5,107 bases of DNA from assembly GCA_016200995.1 (NCBI GenBank), contig JACQDS010000009.1:1-5107 (forward strand), in the 5' to 3' direction. Position 1 is the first letter of the stretch. Each line of letters begins with the position of its first letter. The translations under genes and the position numbers were made by a program. Source of the stretch: Candidatus Azambacteria bacterium (lineage in GTDB: Bacteria; Patescibacteriota; Minisyncoccia; GWC2-36-17; M10-OD1-4). The notes under the pieces are model-generated. The model did not search any database. It was not told where the DNA came from and saw only the letters and a program-made list of their open reading frames with translations. This document shows positions 4,805 through 5,107 of the stretch, piece by piece.

Positions 4805-5107
4805 TTATTTATCAATAAAATTAACGTTCGCTCTTATGTAATCTACGGTGAGGGCCTTGGTGATTTCACGATAAAAATTGCACATATCACTAAAAAGCTT
4901 TTGTCGTCTTTCTCCTGCTGAATTTGAAGCAACCTCTCTTGTTACGTGGCATTGCCCACCGCAAGGCCCCTCTACTGCACAACCCGAACAATAATTATCT
5001 GTCCCAGGAAAACGGTCTTTAACCATATTAAATAGACCTCCTGTATTTTCAAACATCTTATTAAATGTAATAACATGCCCGACTTTGGTTGTTGTGTGCC
5101 CGCAAGC
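4805..5107 (-). CDS. Radical SAM/SPASM enzyme, C-terminal part (probable peptide maturase), partial
   Basis: The frame is open from the window's right edge to TAA at 4807-4805 and shows the last 100 residues; the ATG at 5056 is internal. Cysteines C40, C43, C49 and C53 of this fragment (in YCSGCAVEGPCGGQC) have exactly the C-x2-C-x5-C-x3-C spacing of SPASM domains, and C76 in DMCNF fits the final distant ligand. C2, followed by K8-V9-G10, fits the upstream cysteine of the SPASM consensus. SPASM domains hold auxiliary iron-sulfur clusters and occur in radical SAM enzymes that modify peptides (sactipeptide, ranthipeptide, PQQ-type) and in sulfatase-activating enzymes. The radical SAM CxxxCxxC site and any RRE domain would lie outside the window; maturases of this kind usually have about 350-480 residues, so this is roughly the last quarter. 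The adjacent 31-residue two-cysteine peptide gene points to peptide maturation as its job. Confidence 0.9.
   Translation of the reverse strand, partial: ACGHTTTKVGHVITFNKMFENTGGLFNMVKDRFPGTDNYCSGCAVEGPCGGQCHVTREVASNSAGERRQKLFSDMCNFYREITKALTVDYIRANVNFIDK

Noticed and set aside
4796..4825. A private promoter for the 31-residue peptide (TAAAAT as -10)
   Set aside because: The matching -35 (TTAATT) is poor and AT-rich sequence makes such matches likely by chance. Co-transcription with the radical SAM gene explains expression without it.

Overview
The window suits a moderately AT-rich bacterium with small, tightly packed genes. The stand-alone response regulator, the signal-peptide and membrane-anchored proteins of unknown function, and the general scarcity of Shine-Dalgarno sequences resemble Candidate Phyla Radiation (Patescibacteria) genomes. 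That placement is inference from general resemblance: there is no rRNA or other marker gene here.

Layout from left to right. The last 25 codons of a plus-strand gene (3-80; the ending resembles PilM/FtsA-type proteins) are closed by a good intrinsic terminator (91-126). Four minus-strand genes follow. In transcription order they are: a lipoprotein with an Ig/cadherin-like domain and a probable Asp-box beta-propeller (3681-2182); a secreted cysteine-rich surface protein with a tail-fibre-like motif (2093-1290); a single-pass membrane-anchored protein 14 bp behind it (1275-667); and a stand-alone CheY-like response regulator (582-187). The lipoprotein has a near-consensus promoter and a very strong terminator. 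The promoter proposed for the next gene seems to use one arm of that terminator as its -35 element.

Diverging from the lipoprotein is an APH-type small-molecule kinase gene (3830-4643, plus strand). It is split into two frames by what looks like one extra A in an AAAA run. All APH landmarks are present once the frame is restored.

The right end holds the most interesting item. On the minus strand, the C-terminal SPASM domain of a radical SAM enzyme runs in from the window edge (5107-4805). It is followed 36 bp later by an unlisted 31-residue, strongly basic peptide with two C-terminal cysteines (4768-4673). The peptide has the best ribosome binding site in the window and is followed by a perfect 11-bp terminator hairpin. 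This arrangement is that of a RiPP (ribosomally made, post-translationally modified peptide) maturase and its precursor.

I see no tRNA, rRNA, CRISPR array, insertion sequence or attachment site.
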